DNA of 64,000 bases from Porphyra umbilicalis (taxonomy: Eukaryota > Rhodophyta > Bangiophyceae > Bangiales > Bangiaceae), in assembly GCA_002049455.2 (NCBI GenBank), contig KV918882.1, positions 145,085-209,084 on the forward strand, in the 5' to 3' direction. Position numbers and translations under genes: made by a program. The notes beneath the pieces are model-generated. The model ran no database searches. It saw only the letters and a list, made by a program, of their open reading frames with translations, and was not told the DNA's origin. Numbering within the stretch: the stretch's first letter is position 1; every line of letters begins with the position of its first letter. Below, one piece after another: positions 19,988 through 29,968 of this stretch.

Positions 19988-20628
19988 CGTCACGGGCGGC
20001 CGCCGCGGGGGGGGGGGGGGGGGGGTGCTGCCCACGGGCGGGTGGCGGCGGGGCGGCGGGGCGGCGGGGCGGGGCGGGGCGGGGCGGGGGCGCGTGTCGG
20101 TCGACGCGGCGGGCGGGAAGGGTGGGGGCGGCAAACAAGGCCGACGGCACGTCGCCGCCGCGTGGGCGGGAGGGGGGGGAGGGGCGTGGGGGGGAGGGCG
20201 CTTGCGCCGGCAGCAGCCGCTGCGGGTGGCGGGCGGGCGGGTGGCGGCCGCGGCTCGGAGATTGGGCGAGGGGACACGCCGCCCGCCGCCCGCCGCGGAT
20301 GCGGCGCGCCCCAAGTCCGCAACCGGTGCCACTTGCGTGGTCGGGATTCTCATCGTTGTGACGCGTGCATGCGGCGCTGGCGGCACGCACCCCCGCAGGC
20401 GCCTTGCGTCTAAAGGCGCAGGGGGGGCGTCTGAGCAGCCCCACTCCGTGTGCGCTGCTAGCTAGAGGGCTGTCTGGCGCGCCCCTCCCCGCTGCGCAGC
20501 GCAGCGGGGCGCGCACCCCCTGTACAGGACCGTGGCGTGATGCGGCAGTCGCGCGCGCGCCTGCGCCGCCGACGACGGGGCTGGTTGCCGGCGCGGACGC
20601 GCGGGGCGTGTACCGGTGCGTCCGCACC
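19988..20628. other. Divergent promoter region
   Basis: Lies between the starts of the protease (-) and Sel1 (+) genes. Rich in G/C homopolymers; no separate gene is supported. Confidence 0.45.
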
Positions 20629-22674
20629 ATGCAGGGCTGTCTGCAGGCGGACCGCGAGATGACGCTGTTGCGGGATGGGCTGAGGGGCAAGGCCGTGCGT
20701 CAGGGGGTGGTCGCAACGCTCGAGCCGGGCGTGGGCCTCCTGTTGACCAAGAAGGGCGACGGGGGAGCGGCTTGGAAACACGTCGTGCCGCTGCCAAGGG
20801 GACGGACCGAGGTGAGGGTGCTCGATGAGCCCGGGGGTGCGCGCGTCGCGTTGGCCATCATCGTCAGACGGGCGGCCGGGACCGCGGTAGAGGAGCAGTG
20901 GCACCTGCGCACGTCATCGAGCGCCTCTGCGTCCGGGTGGGTGGAGCGCATCAAGCCGTGGCTGGTTTCGTGGGGGGAATTGGTCGCCTGTGGACGGGGT
21001 GCATCACTCGCGGTGCTCGGTGGCCGCGAGGCCGCCCTGCACGCGTCGGCCGCGGCGACGAGCATCTCCAAGGACGCGCTGGCCTCAGCAGGCGTCAATC
21101 TGTTCCAGCTGCTGGTCGGCATCATCAAGAGTGTCGGGGGTGGCGTTAAAGCTTGGGGACACGCCCTCGAGGACAAGGGCCTGATACGCGTCGGGGAGTC
21201 GATCCCTCTCGTCGGTCCCATGTTGGTTTTCCTCGCCACCCTCTGTCGTGTAGTCGCTGACGCTTTGGCGGAGCACAAGTCCCAGGAAGCGGTATTGGCC
21301 GCAGTTGTTGGCCAAGCGGAGCTGTGCATCCACGCGTTGTGCCTGTGCGCACGGTTCTCCGCAGCCGACAGCCTCATCATGCGCCGGTTGGTGACCCATC
21401 TGTCGGCATTGGAGGGCGAGGTGGTCAAGCTGCTGCGGTTCCGGTATCGTCATTGGCGACGATCTGTGTTTGCGCGTCAAGACCAAGCGCCATCAGCTGT
21501 CCAGGCTCGTCTCGACGACCTCCGAGCCGAACTCCTGCCGGTGCTCGGGCTTGCACAGCTTGAGCTTCGCCACCACTCAGCCCCGTCCACTGCTCCCGGG
21601 CAGCAAGAGCCTGACAGTGGAGCGCAGCCATTCCCAGCTGCGAAGCTTTACCGAGAGGCGGCGGCCGAGGGCAACGTGGACGCCAAGATTAACTTCGCAT
21701 GGTGCTTGATGCTCGGACGGGGGGTGGCCAAGGACAAGAAGCGGGCGGTGAAGCTGTACACCGAGGCCGCAGCGGCGGGCCACGCAGGCGCCAAGAGCAA
21801 CTTGGGGTACTGCTTCGAGAGCGGATTGGGGGTGGCCAAGGACGAGAGGCGGGCGTTTGAGCTATACACCGAGGCCGCAGCGGCGGGCGACAAGGTCGCC
21901 AAGTACAACTTGGGGTACTGCTTCGAGAACGGATTCGGGGTGGCCAAGGATGCGAAGCGGGCGGTCGAGTTGTACACCGAGGCTGCGGCGGCGGGCGACG
22001 CGGGCGCCAAGAGCAACTTGGGGTGCTGCTTCGAGAACGGATCGGGGGTGGCCAAGAACCTGAAGCGGGCGGTGAAGCTGTACACTGAGGCCGCGGCGGC
22101 GGGCCACGCGCGTGCCAAGAGCAACTTGGGGTGCTGTTTTCAGAGCGGATCGGGGGTGGCGAAGGACGAGAAGCGGGCGGCGGAGCTGTATGCCGAGGCC
22201 GCGGCAGCGGGCGACAAGGTCGCCCAGTACAACTTGGGGAACTGCTTAGAGAACGGATTCGGGGTGGCCAAGGACGTGAAGCGGGCGGTGGAGCTGTACA
22301 CCGAGGCCGCGGCAGCGGGCGACGCGGGCGCCAAGTGCAAATTGGGGTACTGCTTCCAGAGCGGGTTGGGGGTGGCCAAGGACGAGGAGCGGGCGGTGGA
22401 GCTGTATTCCGAGGCCGCGGCGGCGGGCGACGCGGTCGCCAAGAGCAACTTGGGAAACTGCTTCGAGAACGGATTCGGGGTGGCCAAGGACCAGAAGCGG
22501 GCGGTGAAGCTGTACACCGAGGCCGCGGCAGCGGGCGACGCGGGCGCCAAGAGCAACTTGGGGTGCTGCTTCGAAAACGGATCGGGAGTGGCCAAGGACG
22601 TGAAGCGGGCGGTGAAGCTGTACACCGAGGCCGCGGCGGCGGGCCACGCGGGCGCCAAGAGCAACTTGGGGTAA
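20629..22674 (+). CDS. PH-like / helical-bundle / Sel1-repeat protein, ended by an in-frame stop
   Basis: The first ATG of the frame is 20629, giving 681 residues to TAA at 22672-22674. Residues about 1-110 look like a PH-type fold: alternating strands ending in an amphipathic segment WVERIKPW. Residues about 170-320 are helical and Leu/Ala/Val-rich (GPMLVFLATLCRVVADAL...), similar in layout to the four-helix HeLo/MLKL-type bundle; both calls are inferences. From about 340 on there are Sel1-like repeats of 36 residues (pattern AKD.KRAVELYTEAAAAG.AGAKSNLGYCF..G.GV). Ten are complete or nearly so before the stop, with four more in the same frame after it. Sel1 repeats usually act as protein-binding solenoids. 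The stop replaces the TAC of the conserved NLGYC motif. Confidence 0.8.
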   Translation: MQGCLQADREMTLLRDGLRGKAVRQGVVATLEPGVGLLLTKKGDGGAAWKHVVPLPRGRTEVRVLDEPGGARVALAIIVRRAAGTAVEEQWHLRTSSSASASGWVERIKPWLVSWGELVACGRGASLAVLGGREAALHASAAATSISKDALASAGVNLFQLLVGIIKSVGGGVKAWGHALEDKGLIRVGESIPLVGPMLVFLATLCRVVADALAEHKSQEAVLAAVVGQAELCIHALCLCARFSAADSLIMRRLVTHLSALEGEVVKLLRFRYRHWRRSVFARQDQAPSAVQARLDDLRAELLPVLGLAQLELRHHSAPSTAPGQQEPDSGAQPFPAAKLYREAAAEGNVDAKINFAWCLMLGRGVAKDKKRAVKLYTEAAAAGHAGAKSNLGYCFESGLGVAKDERRAFELYTEAAAAGDKVAKYNLGYCFENGFGVAKDAKRAVELYTEAAAAGDAGAKSNLGCCFENGSGVAKNLKRAVKLYTEAAAAGHARAKSNLGCCFQSGSGVAKDEKRAAELYAEAAAAGDKVAQYNLGNCLENGFGVAKDVKRAVELYTEAAAAGDAGAKCKLGYCFQSGLGVAKDEERAVELYSEAAAAGDAVAKSNLGNCFENGFGVAKDQKRAVKLYTEAAAAGDAGAKSNLGCCFENGSGVAKDVKRAVKLYTEAAAAGHAGAKSNLG

Positions 22675-23090
22675 TGCGTTCGGAACGGATTCGGGGTGGC
22701 CAAGGACCAGAAGCGGGCGGTGAAGCTGTACACCGAGGCCGCGGCGGCGGGCCACGCGGGCGCCAAGAGCAACTTGGGGTACTGCTTTCAGAGCGGATTG
22801 GGGGTGGCCAAGGATGCGAAGCGGGCGGTCGAGTTGTACACCGAGGCTGCGGCGTCGGGCGACGCGGGCGCCAAGAGCAACTTGGGGTACTGCTTTCAGA
22901 GCGGATTGGGGGTGGCCAAGGATGCGAAGCGGGCGGTGGAGCTGTACACCGAGGCCGCGGCGGCGGGCCACGCGGGCGCCAAGAGCAACTTGGGGTACTG
23001 CTTTCAGAGCGGATTGGGGGTGGCCAAGGACGCGAAGCGGGCGGTCGAGTTATACGCTGAGGCCGCGGCGGCGGGCGACGAGGTCGCCAT
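21640..23090 (+). repeat. 14 tandem 108-bp Sel1-coding repeats
   Basis: Fourteen head-to-tail units of 108 bp, each coding for one 36-residue Sel1-like repeat. Units 2-14 are highly similar at the DNA level and fall into recurring subtypes (FQSGLGV, FENGFGV, FENGSGV), which suggests recent unit exchange or duplication. The in-frame stop lies in unit 10. Confidence 0.9.
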
Positions 23091-23142
23091 GGGTGTCTCT
23101 GGGCGGCTTGGGCGTTATCGGATGAGATGGTCAGGTCTGTGA
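22675..23142 (+). pseudogene. Sel1-repeat gene continuation after the stop codon
   Basis: Continues in the same frame as the upstream gene for four more Sel1 repeats, then a short Arg-rich tail and a TGA at 23140-23142. The segment has no start of its own. It is the natural C-terminus of an 837-codon gene, cut off by one base change (TAC to TAA) or, less likely, reached by stop readthrough. Confidence 0.75.
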
Positions 23143-23721
23143 TGGTCTCTACTGTTGTTCGTCGGTTTTTTTTCTAGCGTTGACGGTCCACATTGAGGTT
23201 TTGCTACGGCAGTGTGGTCGGTGTTTATGACACAGCCAGCGTCTCCCGAGCATCGTTTCTCCCCGGCCGATGTACGTCGAGCCGCTATCGACTCCCGATG
23301 GGGCCGGGGCCTCCGGTCGGGCGCACCCCGAGCCGCCCGCCGCACCGAGGCGCCTTGCGTGTGCGCGCGGGCGCCGCGGTAGCGGCGCGCCGCCGCCCGT
23401 CAACGGCTTTGCAACTGCGAACGGGCCTCAGTGGCGTCGTGACGCTCTCTCTTTCGTCGTGTGAAAACGGTTTTGTCGTTCCGCAAGTCCAGGGTGTTTT
23501 CGCGAACGCGCTTTCAGTATGGTGGACACCAGCTGCGATTAAGTGCTGCCGCTTAGTGTCAGTGGGCACGGACATTGCCATGATGGCGCCCCGGTCGTTT
23601 GGCTCGGCGCCGCCAACAACGCTACGACGGCCGCGTGCCGCCGCGCCCGGTCGCGCCGCCCGCCCGCCGCGGCTGCCGCCCGCCGCACGCGCCGGCGGGG
23701 GGCCTCCCCCCCCCGGGCGCC
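23143..23721. other. Upstream region of the Yos1 gene
   Basis: No gene is seen. A segment around 23488-23518 (CCAGGGTGTTTTCGCG and the following bases) recurs near 38124-38154 with a few changes, a weak dispersed repeat. Confidence 0.45.
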
Positions 23722-24537
23722 ATGGTGCCGTCCTTGACGATTATGTTTCAAGCCACGCTGCTGTTTGTGAATGCGTTTGCGGTGTTGCATGAGCAGCGGT
23801 TCCTCAACAAGGGTGCGTTGGGGGCCTGGACGCGCGTCCGCGCCACTGGGGGGGAGGGGGGTGGGGGGGGGGGGGCGCGCGCACCGCCCGTCTGGGTCTG
23901 TGGTTGTAAGGCGTGCGGCGACCGCGCTCGGCTCGGCGAACGCCCGTGCGCGACCTTGTTGTTCCCTGGGCGTGGGTCTGTGGGCTGGCTTTGGTGGGTG
24001 GGGTCCTGGCCGATGGACCGCGCGGCTGGTCGGCGTGGCGCGCACAGTGCGCGGCGGGAGGGCACGCACCGGTGGGGCACGCGTCGCGAGTCATCGTCTG
24101 ACATCTTGCTGGTGCTGGGTTTTATGCTGCTGCCTTGGCCTGCTGCTGTGGGTGAGGATGTGGGTGCTCGTCTGCTGCCGTGACGCAGTCGGCCTGTCAG
24201 AGGAGGCGGTCGCGTTGGACAATGGGGTCAAGCGGCAAGTCGTCAACTTGTTAAAGGCGGTCCGGCTCGTCACACGGAGTAGGTTTGGTCTGGTGGCTCC
24301 CTTTGTTCTTTTGCATGTCGCCGTCTTGCTGTGCAGGGGGAATGGAGGGCGGGTGGCCATCCGGTGGTGGCGTCTGGCACAGGCAACTAACGCTCGACGG
24401 CCATCACGCTCGCGCCTTGGTTGGCTCTCTGGTGCTTGTGCTGCTGCCGACGTTGCTGTGCCCCGTGTGCGGCGTGGGTAGTTCCGCTGATTGTCGTCAA
24501 CTCGATTGTGATTGTCGCCTTGATGCTGCTCGGGTGA
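23722..24537 (+). CDS. Yos1/IER3IP1-like small ER-Golgi membrane protein (3 exons)
   Basis: Three exons: 23722-23812, 24189-24278, 24482-24537, with GT-AG introns and matching phases, give 78 residues. Exon 1 encodes a hydrophobic helix ending NAFAVLHEQRFL, the hallmark of the Yos1/IER3IP1 family. Exon 2 encodes the soluble middle, ending in a helix like the family's QLMNLIRSVRTVMR segment (here QVVNLLKAVRLVTR). Exon 3 encodes the second membrane helix, starting IPLIVVNSIVIV and ending LLG-stop. Length and two-helix layout equal the family norm of about 80 residues. Yos1 is needed for ER-to-Golgi transport with Yip1/Yif1. Each exon is too short to stand out as an open frame. Confidence 0.93.
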
Positions 24538-24697
24538 GCGCCCCGCCGCGGCGGCGCTCCCGCATGTGTTTGGTGGGAGAAGGGTGGGAACCGTAGGTTT
24601 TTCTTTTCTGCTAGAGGCAATAGCCACAAGCCTGCAAGAGAACGTCGACGCGCAGGAAGACAATGAGAAAGAGAAGGCGAGCGCGGCGCACCCCCGC

Positions 24698-26564
24698 TCA
24701 TCCGTACTTGTCCTCAAAGTAGGCGTCGTCGAACCGATCCAAGCTGCCATCCTCCTCGTCACTGTCCTCCTCCTCCTCCTCCTCCTTCCCCTCCCCACCA
24801 TCCTCCGCCTCCTGCGGCGCCGCCGCACCGACCGCCGGCGCCGCGCCCGCCCGCGACGCGGGCGTATCCCACAGCCGCAACGGCGTCGGCGTCGGCGCCC
24901 GCCGCGTCGCCACGGCCGTGGGCGACGCGGCGGCGGCCGCCGCGGCGGCCGTGTCGGCCTCGACCTCGGCGGCGGTCCCGACGAGCGCCGCCGCGTTTTC
25001 CCCCCGCCCCCCCGCCCCCGTGACGGTGACGACCACTTCGGTGCCGACCGGCAGCGCCTCCCGCCAATCCCGCTTGTGGGCGTCCCCCATGCGCGTCCAG
25101 TGCACGAGCAACTCCCGCCGAACGCCGACGTCGACAAAGACGCCGTAGCTGGTATGCGCCTTGACGACGCCGACAACGGCGGCGCCGAGGGTGAGCTTAT
25201 CTTCGGCAGCCTTGCGGCGGCGCCAGCGCGCAAGGAGGGCCTTGCGCGACCGCCGCTCCGCCGCCACCCCCTCCACGTCAACGGGCGCGCCGTCGAGGAA
25301 GAGCAGCCCCGAGTCGGGGTGCACGCCCCGCACATACACGGGCACGTCTGGGCCGAGGGCGTCGCCGAGCCCCCACACCGCCACCGCATCGTCCCGCACC
25401 GAACCGTCGGCGGTCGACGCGACGCGCGGCGGAAAGCGGCGGCGCGTCAGGTACCCAAACACCGGCACCACCGCGCGGTCGGCGTCGGCGCCACCGCCGT
25501 CAGGCCCGTCCCCGCCCCCCCCGCCGCCCCCCCACGCGCGGCCTTGCCCGGCCGCCACACCCCCGCGTCGATGCGGACGCCCTTTGGCGACACGCCGACA
25601 ATGACGGCCGCGGGCGGCAGCGCGTCGCCGACGCGCAGGGCGGCGAGCGGCGTCGTTGACGGCAGCACCGGCTGCGCGCCCCCGTCGCGCACGCGGCGGG
25701 CGGCCATGGACGCCGCCCGCGCCGCGTCACGCGCGCGCACGACTTCCAGGCGCCCGGCCGCCGGCTGCACGGACGTGACGACCACTCGCAGGGGGCGGCC
25801 CGGGGTGGCCACGTCCGATGGCACCCGGTCGGCGACGGCGGCGGTGGCGGCAGCGGCGGCGGCGGGCGCGGGCGCCGACGCGTCGGCGGCGGCGGCGGGC
25901 GCGCCGCGCCGCGCCGGCCCGGCGCCGGGGGGCGTGTGCCGCAGCCGCGCGTGGACGGGCACGGGCGTGCCGCGGCGGCCGTGGCGGTAGACGGGGACGG
26001 AGAGGTACACGGCGTGCGCGTCGTGGCGCGCCGTGTGGGGGGGTCCCCGCCCGTGGGGGGAACGCCGGCGGCCGTGGGGGAGCCCCCCGCCGCGTGGGTG
26101 TCGGCGGCGCCGTCGTCATCGTCTCTGCTGGCGGCCGCCACCGACGGCGCCGCCGTCACGTCCGTCGTCGGCGCCGCCGGCGCCGGCGCCGCCGGCGCCG
26201 CCACCGCCGCTTTGGGCGGCGGCGGCGCCGACGGCGGCGCCGGCAACACCGCCGCCCGCAGCTCGTCGCCCGGCCGCAGGGAGTCGAGGTCGATCCAATC
26301 CTTAATGTCCTCTGGCCACACCCGCGCCTTCCACGTCGGCCGCCCGCCAATGATAAAGGGCACCAGCGGCCGGCCAGTGGCGTCGACGGTCGGCGGCGGC
26401 GGCGGCGCCGCCGCCGCCGCCGCGCCGCGCGGCTGCCGGCCGGCGGCGGCGGAGCGCTTGCGGGAGGAGCCGCCGCCGTCGGCGGCGCCGGAGCGCTTCG
26501 CCGCCGCAGACGCTGCGGCCTTGGCCTTGGCCTTGGCCTTGGCGGGGGACACCCGCGCCTTCAT
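24698..26564 (-). CDS. S1-domain RNA-binding protein
   Basis: Starts at ATG 26564 with a Lys/Ala-rich basic stretch (AKAKAKAKA) and an Ala/Arg-rich region, then segments built like S1/OB-fold modules: one around DSLRPGDELRAAVL, one around LRVGDALPPAAVIVGVSPKGVRI, and a clear S1 domain LGAAVVGVVKAHTSYGVFVD (about 25150-25190) followed by HWTRMG and PVGTEVVVTV. The C-terminus is very acidic and ends FEDKYG. The three segments are in three frames; the changes fall at C7-C8 runs near 26040 and 25520. S1 domains bind RNA, often in translation or plastid RNA handling; the role here is unknown. The real N-terminus could lie further upstream. Confidence 0.7.
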
Positions 26565-27458
26565 CGTCGGCGCGGGGGGCGGGGGGGGGGGGGGCGCGCG
26601 CGCGCGCGCGCGGGCGGCCGCCGCCGCTGCCCGCCGAGCGCGCCCGCCGGCAGAGGGGGGATAAAGGCCGCCATCTTGCGCGCCGGGGACGCCGACCGTC
26701 CCACTGGGGGGGGGGGGGGGGGGACCGCCGGCACAAACGCAGGGGGCGGGGACGCGCGGGGTGTGACGGCGATGGGGGGGGGGCGGCCGACGTCGCGGGC
26801 AGGCGTCGCGGCGAGGCCCGCGGCGATGCCGCGTGGAAGACGCGCGCCCCGTGTGTGATGTCTGAAACGAGATTGATGGCCAAAACTGGCGACTAGGGGT
26901 CCAAAATCAGAAGGGGGAGCCACTTTGTGGGCAACTCCATCTGCGGCAGCCACGTGATGACGCCGAGGCTGCTTTTCACACCACGCTGTACTCTCCTCGT
27001 GGCGCAGTACAGGTGGACTTTGACGCCCTCCACGTCACGCGCATCGCGTGCACGGCGATGAAGCCTGTGGGCCGTGCGCACCCGCTGTACGACGCTGGCG
27101 TCGTTTTGGCCGGCGGTCCTCCGCCCCCACGCGACGCTCCCGCGGTGCGACCCGTCCTCGCGCTGACGGCGCCCCCGCGGGTGCGCCAGCCGCGGCGTGC
27201 GCGTGCGCGTCTCGGCCGCCGCCCGTGTGTGCCATTGGCGCGTGGCCCGTCGTCTGCTGCCGCCCCCCGCCAACCGCCTCCGCCCGACCCCGCCGCCCGC
27301 CTCCCGACCCCGCGCCGCCCGCCGACCACCTCCTCCCGCCCCCGCCGCCGCCCGCCACCCCCCTCTGCCCGACCCCGCGGCCCGCCCGGGCGTCGACCGT
27401 GCGGCCGCCGTTGCGGCGATTGCCCTCCACCCCCCCCCCCCCACCCCCCCACCCCACC
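26565..27458. other. Divergent promoter between S1 and VPS37-like genes
   Basis: No independent gene is supported. There is a lower-GC patch at about 26850-27060 in the middle. The 3' third is very C-rich and leads to the VPS37-like start. Confidence 0.45.
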
Positions 27459-29214
27459 ATGTACAGCGCGGTCAACCCCCCCCTGCGCCCCACGCGTACG
27501 GCAGCTACGGGGGCGGCGGCGGCGGGGGCGGGTATGGGGACCCGAGCCGCTCGGGCGGCGGCGGCATGGGGCACCCGCCGCCGGGCGGCGGCGGCGGCGG
27601 CGGTGGCGGCGGGCCGCCCCCGTGGGAGGGCATCCCGCCGCTGCCCAGCCGGTTTGATGACATGGCGGCCATGCCCGTGAGCGAGCTGGAGGTACGTGCG
27701 CGTCGCGGTCTGGGAGCGGCTGTGGCGCTTGGCGTGGTGCCGACGCGGTTGGCCGTGAGTGGGTGGGTGGGTGGGTGGGGTGTTGCGCAAGGCGCTCCGC
27801 GTTGCGTCTGCGCCCGGTGGGATTGGCACTAACGGTTGGGCGTGTGTGTCATGGACCGCGACTGCCGCCCTTGGTGGTCGTGTGTTGGCTGGGTGTCGCT
27901 CTCTTGGGGCGGTGAGGTGCAGATGCTGTTGAACGAGGAGGACACCTTTCGCCGATACATTGCGTCCCAAGCATTTGTGCGGTACGTGCGGCGGGGGCCC
28001 CATCGGTCGGCCGCAACGGGCTCGACGCGCTTGTCACTGCGCCCATTGGAGTGGGAGGGCAGCGGCCGCAGCGCGCCTGCTCTTGACCATTCTCATCCCA
28101 CCGTGTCTTTCCATGCTGGTGTACTTACACTGGCCTTGTTTCTCCCCTCTGACTTGTTGTGCGTGCGTGTGGCCCTTGCGCCCGGCGCTCGTCCGTCCCA
28201 CCACGTCCTGTTGTCCCCCTACCCCCCCACAGGAGTGTCAACAACAATCTCGGCAACGCCCGCCAGTCGGTCACGTCGCTCCGCGAGCGCGTCGAGCGGC
28301 AGCAGCAGGCGGCCGATGGCGCCTCGTCGGCCGGCGGGGCGGGCCACCACCGGGGCGGCCGCCGCGCGCAGCGGCAGCAGATGGAGGATGAGCGGGCCGA
28401 GGAGGCGGCGCTCATCGACGCGGTGCGGCAGAAGCGGCAGACCAAGTGCGTTGGCGGGCACGGTGGGGAGCGTGTTGGGGATGGTGGGGGCTTGGCACCG
28501 AGCGGGGGCAGGCGGAGCTCGAGCTGCAGAGCAGAGAGTGCGACGTGGTCGCCGCGTTATCGCAGCTGGCCTGGGCGCCGTGGACGGAGGTGGACGGCGC
28601 TTAACCGCCGTGTCTCTGACTCGACTGCCTTGATTCGTTGGTGCCGACCCCGTGTGTTGGCACCCTTCCCTGACACATGAGCCGTCCCTCACCTGCGTGC
28701 TCCGTTTTGTGAGGTGCTGTGGACTTTCTCCCGTCGTTTCTTTCCCCCCCCTTTTTTCTCGTTCCCCCTTGCTCAGGCAGCTGTGGGAGTCGCGCAACTC
28801 CCTCGCCGCCATCCGCGAGCGCCTCGACGCGGCTTGGTCGGCGGTCGACGCGGAAGCGGCCGCCCTGTACAACCAGCTGGTCTTTGGCGCGCCCGCGGGG
28901 GACGGGGCCGGCGCGCCCGCCTCCCCCGCCGCCTCGATCGTCATGGCGTCGGCGTCGACGGGCGCGGCGTCGGCGACCGCCGCGGCCGGCGGCGGCGGTG
29001 GCGGCGGCGGCGGTGGCGGCGGCGGGCCGGGCGCCGGCGGCGCGGGGGGGGCGCGGCGCCCGGGTGTCTCCCCCCCGCCGTCTTTTCGGCGCAGGTGCGC
29101 GCGTATGTCAAGCTCCGCACCGTCTTTTTTTTGCGGTCCAACACGCGCCGGCGGCTGCCGGCCATTTTTGGGGCGGCAACGACGCACGGCGCGCCGGGGC
29201 CGGCGTACGCGTGA
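27459..29214 (+). CDS. VPS37-like ESCRT-I subunit (4 exons)
   Basis: Exons 27459-27691, 27923-27981, 28233-28445 and 28777-29214, all with GT-AG borders and consistent phases. The N-terminus is Gly/Pro-rich (like other ESCRT-I subunits), then a helical Mod(r)-type region: SELEMLLNEEDTFRRYIASQ over exons 1-2, a coiled coil with RERVERQQQ and an acidic helix in exon 3, and SRNSLAAIRERLDAAW in exon 4. The end, YVKLRTVFFLRSNTRR, resembles the closing FL..R..YH.R motif of VPS37. VPS37 works in ESCRT-I for multivesicular-body sorting. Two frame breaks, at a C7 run near 27476 and at G/C runs near 29045-29080, look like homopolymer errors. The family call rests on helix pattern and motif order. Confidence 0.6.
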
Positions 29215-29968
29215 GGGCGACGGCGCGGCGCGCGGGGGGGGGGGAGGCGCGCGGGAACGGGGGGACGGCGGGTAGGGGGGGGGGGGGGGGGGAGTGGACG
29301 GGCACCCCTGCGCTGCATTGTGGGTGGGGCTGGTGGGCGCGCGCGGCGCGCGCAGGCTGCCATGCAAGCTCCTCGTCATCTGCTTGCTTTCCGCACGAGT
29401 GGAGTGGCTGTTTCTTTTTGTATGTATGGTGCCGTGCGGTGGACTGTGGCATGCGTGGTCCTCCCAACCCTTTGGCTGCTCCCTCGTGGTGCTCTGTGGG
29501 GCCTCGGGTGCTCGCCCTCACCGTCGCTCCCGTGGCGGATGCCCCCTGACGCGCCCGTCGCCGCCAATGCTCGCCGCCGTCACCAGCGCTGCGTCTGCGG
29601 GCGAGCGCAGGCGCTCCGCGCGGATCGTGGGGTCGACGTCGGCCCCCCTGGTCCCGCGCAGGTCGACCCGCCCGGAAAGAAATGCACCAGTCAAGGAGAA
29701 GAGAGCCACGAAAAGCTCCCCAAAAAGAGGACGCCGATCGCCCGTGCCCCATGGCAGAGACGCGCAAGGACGGAAAGCCGGATACACCCACACGCACAAA
29801 ACACCAAACAGGGTCGGCACCGCCTCCGTCGCCACAAAAAAAAAAAAAACCCAAGCGCCCCACGCGCGAGACGCGTGACACGGCGCGCCAGCGCACGCCG
29901 TCGCTCGCCCACCCCACGGCGGCAGCCGCTCCGCAGCGCACCCCCACCCCCCCCCCCCCCGCGCCGCC
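29215..29968. other. Convergent spacer, no gene seen
   Basis: Lies between the 3' ends of the VPS37-like and RCC1 genes. Contains long G and A runs. The coding-looking frames here are out-of-frame extensions of the RCC1 gene. Confidence 0.5.

Noticed and set aside
21640-23090. Regular 108-bp repeats considered as a CRISPR-like or satellite array
   Set aside because: Units are contiguous, in frame and encode Sel1 repeats; there are no spacers.
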